From Plutella xylostella (lineage: Eukaryota; Arthropoda; Insecta; Lepidoptera; Plutellidae): 64,000 bases of DNA. The notes under the pieces were generated by a model that was not told the DNA's origin, ran no database searches, and saw only the letters and a program-made list of their open reading frames with translations. Positions 10,565 through 20,156 of the stretch are shown here, piece by piece. Position 1 is the first letter of the stretch. Every line of letters starts with the position of its first letter. Both the position numbers and the translations under genes were made by a program. The stretch spans positions 6,510,001-6,574,000 of the forward strand of contig NC_063988.1 in assembly GCF_932276165.1 (NCBI RefSeq), given 5' to 3'.

Positions 10565-12281
10565 CTGAAATGCATATAAAATTCTTTATAAAGGTAAAAA
10601 GGGATAATAATATTTAGGCGTGGCGCTTGCTGCTGTTATTATGTAATAATTATAGTTTATTTTTTATTATTAACTAACTATAGTCATTAATTTTTGTCAC
10701 TATTGGTGGGAAAATATTAATGGCATTTCCGTGTTTTGTAGTTTTTTTTTATTTTGTTACCATATGCTGTTGGTTCTCCATGAACAATATAAATAAATAA
10801 GCATCTAGCCATCGTTATCGTATTAGACCAAACAGATTTTCATAAATGTATGGAGAAACGGCGTCGGCAATGCCAATGAAGTGGACGGACTTGTGTGAAT
10901 TTGAATACAAAGAATGCTGAATGCGACCGTTGCGTAAAATTCCGAAAGGTGGACGCTTATATAGGTCGGTGGATACTTATATTTGGCATACATAAATTAT
11001 TTAAGCAAAGTTTTTACATATCGTCGTAATAAGTATAATAATATTACATCATAGCTATACATAATAACATTTACTACATACTGTAAGAAAGAAGCATGCT
11101 CGGTCTGACTTTAAGAAACAAAGTAAGAAATACAATAATTAGAAATACAACAAATATTACTGACGCTGCCAAATTAGTGTGCCAACTAAAATGGAGATGG
11201 GCGGGCCACCTAGCCAGAACAACCGACGGGCGCTGGAGTGAGAAGATGCTACACTGGTACCCGCGCGAGGCGCGCCGCCCCCCCGGCCGGCCGCGCCGTC
11301 GCTGGCGGGACGACCTCGTGAGCGCCGCCGGCATCAACTGGACGCAGCTCGCCGCCGACAGAGACCAGTGGCGATCGATGGAGGAGGCCTATGCCCAATA
11401 CTGGGCTACCCATTAACTTAAACTAAATATAATTCTTAATAAAAAAATGTATATTAAAATAATTACAGGAATGCATATAAATATAATAATGAGCTTATTT
11501 AATAAAATAATTGCATGTACATAATAAATCTAAAAATATATTATTCTATTCTATTCTATACACTATTATATATTGCACTATTATATTAATGTATAATAAT
11601 GTTAAATGAAATGAATGTTATACTAAGTAAGTAAATGAAATACCTATATTAATTAACTATAATTAACTTAAGTTGAATTATAATTTTAATAATTAGATTC
11701 ATTAATTTTTTTGCATGATGTAAATGAATTGATAATTTAATATTTAGTTAGAAACACAACTGTATACGAAAGAAATTTTGGGAAATAAAAGGCTTCTTAT
11801 CTTATCTTATCTTATCTACATACTGTAAATCTTCTGTTCCTGCTGATGTTTTCATATTTACTAGAACTTGTATTACTATTGCACTAAAAGTGTTTAAAAG
11901 CGTCATATCCATGCACTCAATCATTAGTATTTTATTTACTTTTAAACTTTAATTTTATTAACACTAACTACCTAAGACACGCAAAATTTACATTTGTATG
12001 CTGACAATAATACTTAGGTAATGATTATAATATTATTTCGTCAATCAATCAATAGAAATTATTATCTCTTCAAAACAAATTAATGATACTATTGTTATAT
12101 TGCATTGTTCCAGGCTTAAGAATAGAGTATAGAATAATATAGGTATTATATCACATCATAATACGCATATACCTACAACGTACAAAAAATATTCTATAAG
12201 TATAATGCTATAGAGAAACTCGCGAGCAATAAAAAGGAACATAGCTTTGGCTGGTTTTTAACCTGACTGTTGAACGTATAT
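10565..12281. other. Intergenic between C1GalT copies 2 and 3
   Basis: Should contain the first exon and promoter of copy 2, but none was recognised on inspection of the minus strand. Apart from the LINE fragment at 11087-11815 the sequence is AT-rich and featureless. Confidence 0.4.
11087..11815 (+). mobile_element. 5'-truncated RTE-type LINE with 13-bp target duplication
   Basis: A 729-bp insertion bounded by an exact 13-bp duplication CTACATACTGTAA (11074-11086 and 11816-11828), ending in a CTTAT repeat tail. The frame at 11096-11416 encodes the C-terminal end typical of RTE-group endonuclease/reverse transcriptases: LKWRWAGHLAR, GRPRRRWRDDL, then WRSMEEAY. The endonuclease and reverse transcriptase domains are absent. 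GC content of the coding piece is far above its surroundings. It lies exactly where copy 2's missing first exon would be expected. Confidence 0.85.
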
Positions 12282-15002
12282 TTAACGGTTAAAATCTATG
12301 CCATAAGGTGTTAAATGATAAAATAAATAATCAAGTGTATACATAGCTTCAGGAGTGACATAGTGAAATGAAATTGCGTAGTCTGAACAGCAATCAAACC
12401 CCTGAAACAAATAGGATAAATAATATTATTGATATATGTATTTTTGTTAGATTCTTCTTCATCAGCTTGGTGACGATAATAAGCCAGTTAGTCGGCTGAC
12501 TTTCCAGGGTTCATCTGAACTGTACAGATTTGAACACTCTGTATAAGGTATCCTCTCGTGTAGTTACCCGAGAGCGTGTCACAACCACTACTGAAGCCCT
12601 ACGACAAAATAGAGAACTAATCTAGCTTACCTATCATGCTATATCTGACATTAGTTATATGCAGCCATAGTGTAAATAATATTATGTACATTTAGATCAG
12701 CGACGCGGCTATCGGACTTTCAGCTCGGACTCTAGTTTCGATCCCACTTTAAAGTGTCAATTACTCTATATTTAACGGAGATTTAATTTATTAAATAATA
12801 TTCGGCTTCAGTCATTCATGTACCTAGGTAGGTACATGGGTGTGAATAAGTACTTACACTGCGAGGTTGGTAGTAAACGTAGTCTGTATACCACCAGTGT
12901 TTAGATGACGGGAACATATGCTCCGACGGACCCATTACCATAAATCTCTCCCTTTGATAAAAGTCTCGGGAGTCCATAGCCTTAACTCCTAAAGCAGCTA
13001 GACATATCCCTGGAAACGTAACTAGCTTTATTTACATTGCCATCTGAAAACTTTAAATCCTGGAAAACACTTCTAACTAATGTATAAGGATAATTAACAT
13101 CTGACTTCAGTGAGATAGGTACTACACACTCGTCAGTATATAGGATAACTATATAAACTACATGATGTTGATTAATATTTCTGATAAGACTACCTTCACC
13201 AGACGACGATTGTTGTCTGATGACCATAAAAAGACTTACCCATTTCACAGTCCTCTTGGCTGTAATTGCACCGTTTACACTTAGATTCTTGTTCAGATCC
13301 AAACTTTTTAAGAGCACCCCTACTTATGACATATCCAGGTCCCCCTGCCATGTACCCCTGTAGAATGCATATGATGTATTAGGTATATTTAATATTTATA
13401 CAGATTCACCTAAATTATATAGGCACGGGGTGATTTTTTAATATTGGCTACTGAGTTTTGGATATTAATATTTATGGATGTCTTTATGGTCTCGCAAATT
13501 TTAATGTCTGTGATTAAGTATTGAAGTACTTACCTGTTTAACATATTTGTTGTATCGATGTCCGAAGTAAAGAAGTTTTGTTGTATTGTAGTGTGACAGC
13601 ATCAACTGAAGGTTTTCAACAATAACGTACCTAAAAAAAGATATCCATCCAACCACGCTAGATATTATATATTACCAATTAAACATTACGATTTCGATTA
13701 AGTACCTACATTCAAAAAGTCTGAATGGGTACTGTGACATTTTAAATTACAATTAATACAAAAAATCTACTTACGTGTCATCGTCAGCTTTTAAAAACCA
13801 GTCGTATTCCTCTGCATAGTATTTAAAAACATGTAGAAAAGCCATTTTAGTCTTGCCCCAAAGGTACGATTTATTTTCAATGATTGGGAGTTTCACCGTC
13901 GGAAGTGTATCATCTGTAAGACGTGTTGAATATCACTTTAGGTAGAAGATAAATAAAAACCTACATTATAACTAACTGCTTACCTAATGTTTACTATGCA
14001 TATTATTACTAAAGTCTTAAAAGTACCAAGGGTAGTTCAACTTGATATCATTTTATCTATATTAGCCGAATATCACTTACGCTGGACAATTGGACATGCC
14101 TCTCCCAAGGAGCACCACAAAACTCCTTCCCTAGCCTCCTTCGATTAACAATATACCTATGAACATTTGTTTTTAATCTAAGATAGCCTCCCTCAACATA
14201 CTACTGCCGGCTAACAGGATAACATGTTCCGTATGATATTTTCTCACCTGCTTCAGTGCTTATAAAAAGTAGTTTATTACACCTTTTGCCCCAAGTTGCT
14301 TTAACTGCTGCCGCCCTGGTCTTGTGGTATTTGGGACAAGTCATCACCCAACACAGTACACGGACCTTCTTTGCATACTCGTCAGCTGCAGTCCTGTGTA
14401 CATCACTGTATACCCTCTTTTCTTCTATAGTATCAACTTTGGGATTGGTGGAGCCGTTATTTCTGAGGATTTTGTAAAACTAAATAAAATATAGTAGAGT
14501 TTTGCTTATTTTTTGTTGCTATAGGTTGATGATACTGGTAATGGTGGCGTTATAAACGGCATGGAAGTACGTACGTAAGTAAGTACTTATTACTTCCATG
14601 ATAAACTGTTATAAAAATACCTACTTTATATTGGGTTTTTTATGCCAATTCTAATGAAATAAGGGTCCTTGTTGCCTAATGATGGTGATGAATTTATCAT
14701 TCTAACAACACATAAGTAAGTAGTTTAAGGCATAAATGGGCTCTTAGTAACAATTTGTATGTAGAGGTATATTAATCAAAATTTTTAAAATAATAGTAGA
14801 CTTAAATAACTCACGAGCTAAAATTTCCAATGTTATCACCAACATCTTTCAATCCTCTTACAGGTATTTTGCTTGGGTTGATTTTATGAGTTACGTTGTC
14901 AGCGAAAATTTTTTCATTATTCAGTTCCGTAGAATTAACATAAATATATTTAATCGCAGCTATCGAAATACAGACGTAACCAATAACTGAATGTAATGCC
15001 AT
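12282..15002 (-). CDS. C1GalT-like beta-1,3-galactosyltransferase, copy 3 (7 exons)
   Basis: Complete tandem paralogue of copies 1 and 2, predicted Golgi core 1 O-glycan synthase. Exons: 15002-14815, 14462-14248, 13913-13775, 13630-13534, 13357-13240, 13009-12858, 12401-12282. They total 1029 bases, 342 residues. Exon 1 encodes a hydrophobic signal anchor (VIGYVCISIAAIKYIYV). The acceptor of exon 2 is placed at CCTCAG (14463-14468), because a TTTAG acceptor 17 bases upstream would put the frame out. Motifs: RVLCWVMTCP, TWGKRCNK, WFLKADDDT, YVIVENLQLML, YFGHR, GYMAGGPGYVIS, EDCEMG, AMDSRD, CCSDYAISFHYV, FYHLTPYG. The glycine-rich loop reads AGGPGY rather than SGGAGY, a conservative-looking but unusual change that might affect substrate preference. 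Intron lengths differ from copies 1 and 2. Confidence 0.87.
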
Positions 15003-15243
15003 AAAGACAGTAAGGAACCTTGCTCACTAAGATAATGTAGATACAGTAATAAGTAATAGGAATCTTTTGTCGGCTTTTGTTTCATTAACGAAATAATAAT
15101 TATTATATATGTTGAGGATGTTTTAGTTTTAACAGAAATTCTCATGTAGTCATCCTGTTTATAATTAAAACAAAAACAGCGTTATCCATAACAATTAATT
15201 TATTGTTTGGAAATAAATTACGTCAGTTGTTTTGGACTGTTAT

Positions 15244-15454
15244 GTACGGTGGCCTGCGACCAAAACTATACAGGTGGAGTTTTTAAAATAGCGATCTCAA
15301 GCTCACATGCTGCTCAAGCACATAAACAGTACTGCTACACACATCACACACAACACGTCCCCGGATTTATAACAGATGTAGCTGGTCCCTTCATCATCAG
15401 GGATCGCTATTTTAAAAACTCCGCCTGTATACTTTAAGGCGCAGGCCACCGTAC
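15244..15454. mobile_element. MITE with GTACGGTGGCC ends (copy 1 of 2)
   Basis: TIRs GTACGGTGGCCTGCG and its reverse complement, with a second inverted block TTTTTAAAATAGCGATC / GATCGCTATTTTAAAAA inside. The interior includes CACACAACACGTCCCCGG. A closely similar copy is at 44221-44437. No coding frame. It lies just upstream of the start codon of C1GalT copy 3, so it could be in that gene's promoter region. Confidence 0.85.
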
Positions 15455-16137
15455 ATGTACATGCACAAGATCCACAAACATGAATTTATAAGAATGTTAA
15501 TAACTGTTTTTGTAACTTATACTTAAATAAATAAGTTGTTTTCATATTTTTTTTACACTTGTTCTCAGCTACCTACGTGTATGCCTTCCATAATAATCTA
15601 TTCCTTTAAATGTCATTCACTCACCGAAAGATACCTACATAAGTAAATAATATAGGTAATAAGTAAATTATCTTTTTAACATTACCGTCAACTTTCATAT
15701 AAAAGAATTCAACGCGAGAGCAAAGCGCTGCCGCTGTAGGCACTGAATTATTATGGCCATTTTAATACCGAACCGCAAACGCGCATGTGTCTACTATAAG
15801 TACCTACCGCTAAGTTGTAAGGTTCCTGAGAGTAGTTTATTCTGAAATTTTAAACGCTGAAAACCTGGCATAAATGGCGTAATGGTAGCGACATATAGTG
15901 CGACAAACTTATCTGTTCCAGTGAGAGCGAACTAAATTGATCCATATCTCATTATTTACTAATGAATTATATATTGATATAGATTAGGTGGGTTTATTGA
16001 AACCAGAAGAGCGAATTACTACTACTGGCAAACTTAAAATCATATAGAATGAAGAAATATTACACATTTACGTGTGAGCTGTCACCGGAACAGATAAGTT
16101 TGTGGCACTGTAGATACTTATAGAGTATAGGATCGAA
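15455..16137. other. Intergenic, no gene seen
   Basis: AT-rich sequence between the MITE upstream of C1GalT copy 3 and a hAT element. No coding frame, RNA gene or repeat was recognised. Confidence 0.4.
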
Positions 16138-16175
16138 GAGTATAGTAGTGATGTAACGAATGTGTGTTTTTGGAC

Positions 16176-16252
16176 ATTCGCGAATGCGAATGCGAATGCG
16201 AATATCTGATATCGACATTCGCGAATGCGAATGCGAATGCGAATGCGAATAT
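16176..16252. repeat. GCGAAT hexamer array, left end of hAT
   Basis: Two blocks of GCGAAT units separated by ATCTGATATCGAC, each introduced by ACATTCGC. The mirror array is at 17438-17523. hAT transposases typically bind short subterminal repeats, so these are likely binding sites; that role is inferred. Confidence 0.8.
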
Positions 16253-16540
16253 ACAGTTTGTTTTCAAATTTGGCGTTATTTGTATGGTTTGGTAGCAGTC
16301 TCGTACTGAACGAGGTACGTTCCGTTCTAGGCGCATTCCGAATTAGATTAAACAATACCTACCAGACGCAATTTAAAAAATTTTGTTAAGTACACTTTAT
16401 TTAGCTTCGTAACAGTTGCGACACATTGCGACTGTGTGCAGTTTCTGAGGACGATTTACACGAAACAATTAACCGTATTTAAATGTATGGCTGTCTTGCT
16501 CTGACACTATACTGTCAAAATACCTTTTTTGTTTGTTTAT

Positions 16541-16561
16541 TTACACTCACGGGCAATGAAA
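16541..16561 (+). repeat. Shared transposon end ACACTCACGGGCAATGAAAA
   Basis: The same 20-base string occurs at 51221-51240 as the outer end of another small element, so it is probably a TIR of one family. Here it lies inside the hAT, upstream of a transposase relic; no matching inverted end was found nearby. Confidence 0.5.
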
Positions 16562-16872
16562 AAAATCAATTAAAAAAAACACCAAATTAGGCATTTTGCT
16601 CCTAAGCGCAAAAAAAATACTTAATGACGACTTCTGCAATTTTTAATTTCATTTAACGACGCAGCAGAATAGAATATTACCAACTAAAAACGTTAATATT
16701 TTATTTAAATTTTCTATTAAATGTTTAAAAAAATAGGGGCTATTGGGTGTCTGCATTTTAAGTGGTGGACCAATAGAAGTCATCCGATGTTGCTTGGCTC
16801 TAATTTTTTTCTAAATGAAAAACTTGGATAATTTTTTTTGATTATGTTTATTTGAACCTTTGCAATTTTATT

Positions 16873-17135
16873 GGTAAAGTCTAGAAGATAATATCGGCCA
16901 AATGGACGCCGTCACAATTGATTGCCATACGGGCATCGGGTCCTTTTATGGCATTTATCATCACTTCAGCGAGAACATCGGGCCAGAGATTCTCGCACTG
17001 GTGTCAAATGTTGTCCTTAAGGGCTTTCAGAGACACGGGCTTATTCACATAAACACAGGTCTTCAAAAAACCCCACAAAAACCGCCTCAAACGGCGAAAT
17101 CGGGAAATTTTGCAGGAAAAAATGACAGATAAAAC
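16873..17135 (-). pseudogene. Relic of Tc/mariner-like transposase C-terminus
   Basis: Minus-strand translation gives FLWGFLKTCVYVNKPVSLKA, then LKDNI, a stop codon, and further on PDVLAEVMINA. This resembles the C-terminal part of Tc/mariner-type transposases (WGFVK.RVY.NKP...L...I). The in-frame stop and missing catalytic DDE/D core make it non-functional. It is nested inside the hAT element, probably as part of an older insertion starting at 16541. Confidence 0.65.
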
Positions 17136-17437
17136 GAAAAAAAGGCGTCCCGAAAACTGAATAACAATAAACTATACACAATTATTCCGCCGAAATTGGC
17201 TGCCATTTGTACAAATGAGAGCAACTGCCAATAGGGTGAGTGATTACTTTTGGCCCACCTTGTATTAACTATTTCTAAAGTTTCATTACCCAAAAAAAAT
17301 AAAAACCGAATGATAAAGTAAGAGTGGTAATGTCATTAAGAGACTTGTAATAAAAGGTTATCTTAGGCGAATGGATTTTGATTTTGTTAACTTACATTAT
17401 TTTAAAATACCTTTTTCTAATAAGTACCTACTGATAT

Positions 17438-17523
17438 TCGCAAAACATTCGCACAAAACTTTGCGAATGCGAATGCGAATATCCAAAAATATGCGAATAT
17501 TCGCGAATGCGAATGCGAATATT
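17438..17523. repeat. GCGAAT hexamer array, right end of hAT
   Basis: GCGAATGCGAATGCGAAT units interrupted by ATCCAAAAATAT and by ATTCGC, mirroring the array at 16176-16252. Confidence 0.8.
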
Positions 17524-17714
17524 CGTTACATCACTAGAGTATAGCACATAGCTATGACACATAGGTTCGTTCATTCTGGTTCATTCGAAATGTTCGAACC
17601 ACATAATAATAATTTAATGTTTTTTTTTTAAGTCACATATTTAGGTAGGTTCGTAGTAACTATCTACGTACGGTACGATATCGATAAATAAAACATTAAC
17701 TTATAATATTATAG

Positions 17715-18019
17715 TGTAAGGGCAGAAGTGAAATTGCAATTAAAAAAAAAGAATTATTTATTAACCTAAAAACTAATCACATGTATTTACAAAAAATATA
17801 ACCAAACTTAACAAACAGAGGAACAGAATTATTACCAATTATACAAATCAACAATAGATATTAAAGAAAGACACAAATACCGAACAGCAGATTACACCAC
17901 GAGCAGAGCTTCCGCACGCCACCGAGTCCAGCCGAGAAAAGAGGCCTGCGCCACCGTTCGCTGCGCTTTTATAGGGAACGCCCGGCCCTTGCTCCTACGT
18001 AGGGTAGTAGGATCCAACA
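17715..18019 (-). repeat. gypsy-A 3' LTR
   Basis: 305 bp, TG...CA ends, near-identical to 37728-38036. It holds GAGCAGAGCTTCCGCACGCC and a CTTTTATAGGGAACG stretch that could hold a minus-strand TATA-like element (CTATAAAAG). Confidence 0.92.
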
Positions 18020-18429
18020 CGGCCATCCTGATCATGCGTCGTCCTCGACAGCATCTGATATGTCCGGCAAGTGCTGCGCGGGTGCCTCGCGGGTCTCGCT
18101 GGCAGGACGGGAAGGACCAGCGACTGGCTCTGGGTCCTGGTGAGCGGGGGTGGTGGTGTCCTCGGACAGGTCGCCTTCTGCGAAACGAACAAAACATTAT
18201 AACAAGTGCTAGCATAGCACATTGGCCTACTCTTCACAGCCATTCGTTTCATCTTACAAGGCCCTTTTCAGTCATCAAACACACACACCAACTAGCTAGA
18301 TATGTTTATGCAGTACTAGGACTGTATCTTAGTACTTCATAAAGTTCCATTCATCACACATTAACATTACAACTCATGTCATCATCAGCCGTACATCACA
18401 CAATACACATGGATCCATGTTCATTCGCT

Positions 18430-18560
18430 GTCATATGGGGCATTTTATAGCCAAAAGGATCGTCTCGCAGTCCGTCCTCCATATGACCCATCATGTAGGG
18501 CAATTACCAAATCGCCAAAAGGATCGTCTCGCAGTCCGTCCTCTACATGTACTTGTACCC
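18430..18560. repeat. Two 64-bp tandem units in gypsy-A 3' region
   Basis: GCCAAAAGGATCGTCTCGCA followed by GTCCGTCCTC occurs at 18451-18480 and 18515-18544. A third partial echo (GTCTCGCAGTCCGCC) is near 18603. This is non-coding gypsy-A sequence between pol and the 3' LTR; function unknown. Confidence 0.7.
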
Positions 18561-18588
18561 GTGAGAGACTTGTCAGGTACCTCGCAGT

Positions 18589-18984
18589 TTACCTGACGTA
18601 GGCGTCTCGCAGTCCGCCTACCGTCTCATCACATGGAGATCTACACGGCTCTCTATAGCAATGCAGACCCCTTAAAGTGCACAAACATATGTACTCACGC
18701 TCAAAGAATGCAGCGCAAGTCTCAGGGCACCACTCCCCTTTCCATGGCACCATATACTGTGCAGCAGCTTGCGTCGTCTTCCCATAGGAACTTGCCAACA
18801 ACCGCAGCTCATACCGCCCACTTGGCAGAGCGCGTGTGACTTTGTACGGGCCGCGCATGCCGTGATCCATCTTCCCAGTAGCCTGCGAAAACTTAATCAC
18901 AAAGACCAAATCGTTCACATTAAACACCCTTGGAGGGCATCTGTTACGGTTCACATACTGGTCCTGTCGAGATTGGTTTTGTCT
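18589..18984 (-). pseudogene. gypsy-A integrase C-terminal part
   Basis: Frame encoding DQYVNRNRCPPRVFNVNDLV, then TGKMDHGMRGPYKV and VPWKG, the post-core region of Ty3/gypsy integrases with an SH3-like fold. It is out of frame with the preceding core fragment (18985-19143). About 100 residues, including the catalytic glutamate, are missing between them. It ends at a stop at 18589. Confidence 0.8.
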
Positions 18985-19143
18985 GACCCTATCTCCTTTA
19001 CAAAGTCTAGAAACCTAGCAGACTGATACATTCTACCTCTATCTGTTACAATGAGTTTTGGTGCACCAAACAATGAAACTGCATTTGTAAACACACGTAA
19101 AAGTTCCTCAACATCCTGCCTATAAATTGGGTAAAGCAACGTG
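18985..19143 (-). pseudogene. gypsy-A integrase core fragment
   Basis: Encodes LLYPIYRQDVEELLRVFTNA and FGAPKLIVTDRGRMYQSARF. The TDRG aspartate is the second catalytic residue. The preceding part, ending at DAFTKY, lies 7.9 kb away at 27032 on the far side of gypsy-B. After VKEIG the frame drifts into unrelated codons and stops. Confidence 0.85.
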
Positions 19144-19148
19144 TACTT

Positions 19149-19311
19149 TGTCGGAATGGCACTTTTATATAGCTAATCAATAAATGTATTTTATTATAAA
19201 TAAATAAATAAAAAAAAATAAAAAAAAATTGTATTAGATGTGGGTATGCATGATGATTAATAAAAACCAGTACAAGCTCAGCACTCGTGTTTCATTGACG
19301 TACTCTTTACA
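19149..19311 (+). repeat. gypsy-B 5' LTR (163 bp)
   Basis: Shares TGTCGGA and the last 83 bp with the 3' LTR, but has an extra 71-base A/T-rich segment holding TTTTATATAGC and AATAAA-like strings. Either the 3' LTR lost this segment or it was inserted here. Confidence 0.85.
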
Positions 19312-19328
19312 TGGCGCAGTCGGTACGG
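19312..19328 (+). other. gypsy-B primer-binding site (tRNA-Ser type)
   Basis: TGGCGCAGTCGGTACGG abuts the 5' LTR end ACA. The TGGCGCAGTCGG core is the standard serine-tRNA primer site of insect gypsy-group elements. Confidence 0.85.
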
Positions 19329-19451
19329 AATAAAAATTTAACGTAACAAATTTAAAATACGAAGAAGAAACAAATAAACAAAAGTGCCGTTAATGTAGAA
19401 ATTATAAATAATATAAAAGTGTAATAAAAAGTAAATTTAGAATAAATAAAA

Positions 19452-20156
19452 ATGGAGGCCGTATTAAAGCCGCCATCGGCCTTTCAATTTGATAATAATT
19501 TAACGAGTGTAACGTCAGGAAATCTGTGCAAATCGTGGGAAGACTGGAAAAAATCATTTTTGGTTTATTTTGAAGCTTGTGAACTATCAAAAAAGACTGT
19601 AACAGTCCAAATTAATATACTGTTACACGTCATCGGTCCAAAGTGTCGCGAAGTTTACGAACAATTTAAGAAGAAAAGCGAGTCATTGAGCGATGTCTTA
19701 TCTCAATTTGATGAATTCTTTTTACCTAAAAAGAATACTACAGTGGAAAGACACAAATTCTTCACCCGTGAGCAAAAAGATTTCGAGTCAACGGAACAAT
19801 ACGTCTATGAATTGAATAAAATGGCGGCGACGTGTAATTTCAAAGATCTATGCGACGAGCTTGTTAAAGATCGCCTAATCTGCGGAATTAATGATGGTGC
19901 ATTACGAGAACGATTATTACGAGAACCGGATCTAACACTGAGCAGAGCCCTCGATATATGTCGGTTGGCTGAGCTGTCACGTGTTCAGGCCGGCAGTATC
20001 AAGACTGAGAGGTCGAGTCATCACGTCCACGAGGTAAATCATCACAATGGAGATTGCTCGGAGCAGCCGGGATCAGGCGAAGGATCAGTCAGCTGGGTGC
20101 AGTCGGGGCGCTGTCGGTGTGGAGCAGCGCAGGCGCAGCACGCCTCCCTCTTCTGA
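19452..20156 (+). pseudogene. gypsy-B gag, 3' part lost
   Basis: Capsid-like Gag of 234 codons starting at ATG 19452. It includes WEDWKKSFLVYFEACEL, FLPKKNTTVERHKFFTREQ and QYVYELNKMAATCNF, matching the Retrotrans_gag layout. The C-terminal nucleocapsid zinc knuckle expected after the basic/His-rich stretch (HHVHEVNHH) is missing, and the frame ends close to the LINE junction at about 20155. The last residues (CRCGAAQAQHA) may be the beginning of the lost knuckle region. Confidence 0.8.

Larger units (their letters stand above)
16146..17536. mobile_element. Non-autonomous hAT element with GCGAAT subterminal arrays
   Basis: Ends TAGTGATGTAACGAAT and ATTCGTTACATCACTA are perfect inverted repeats flanked by the exact 8-bp duplication GAGTATAG (16138-16145 and 17537-17544), diagnostic of hAT. 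Both ends carry runs of GCGAAT hexamers oriented as an extended inverted repeat. The 1391-bp interior has no hAT transposase. Instead it holds a decayed fragment of a different transposase (16873-17135). Confidence 0.9.
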
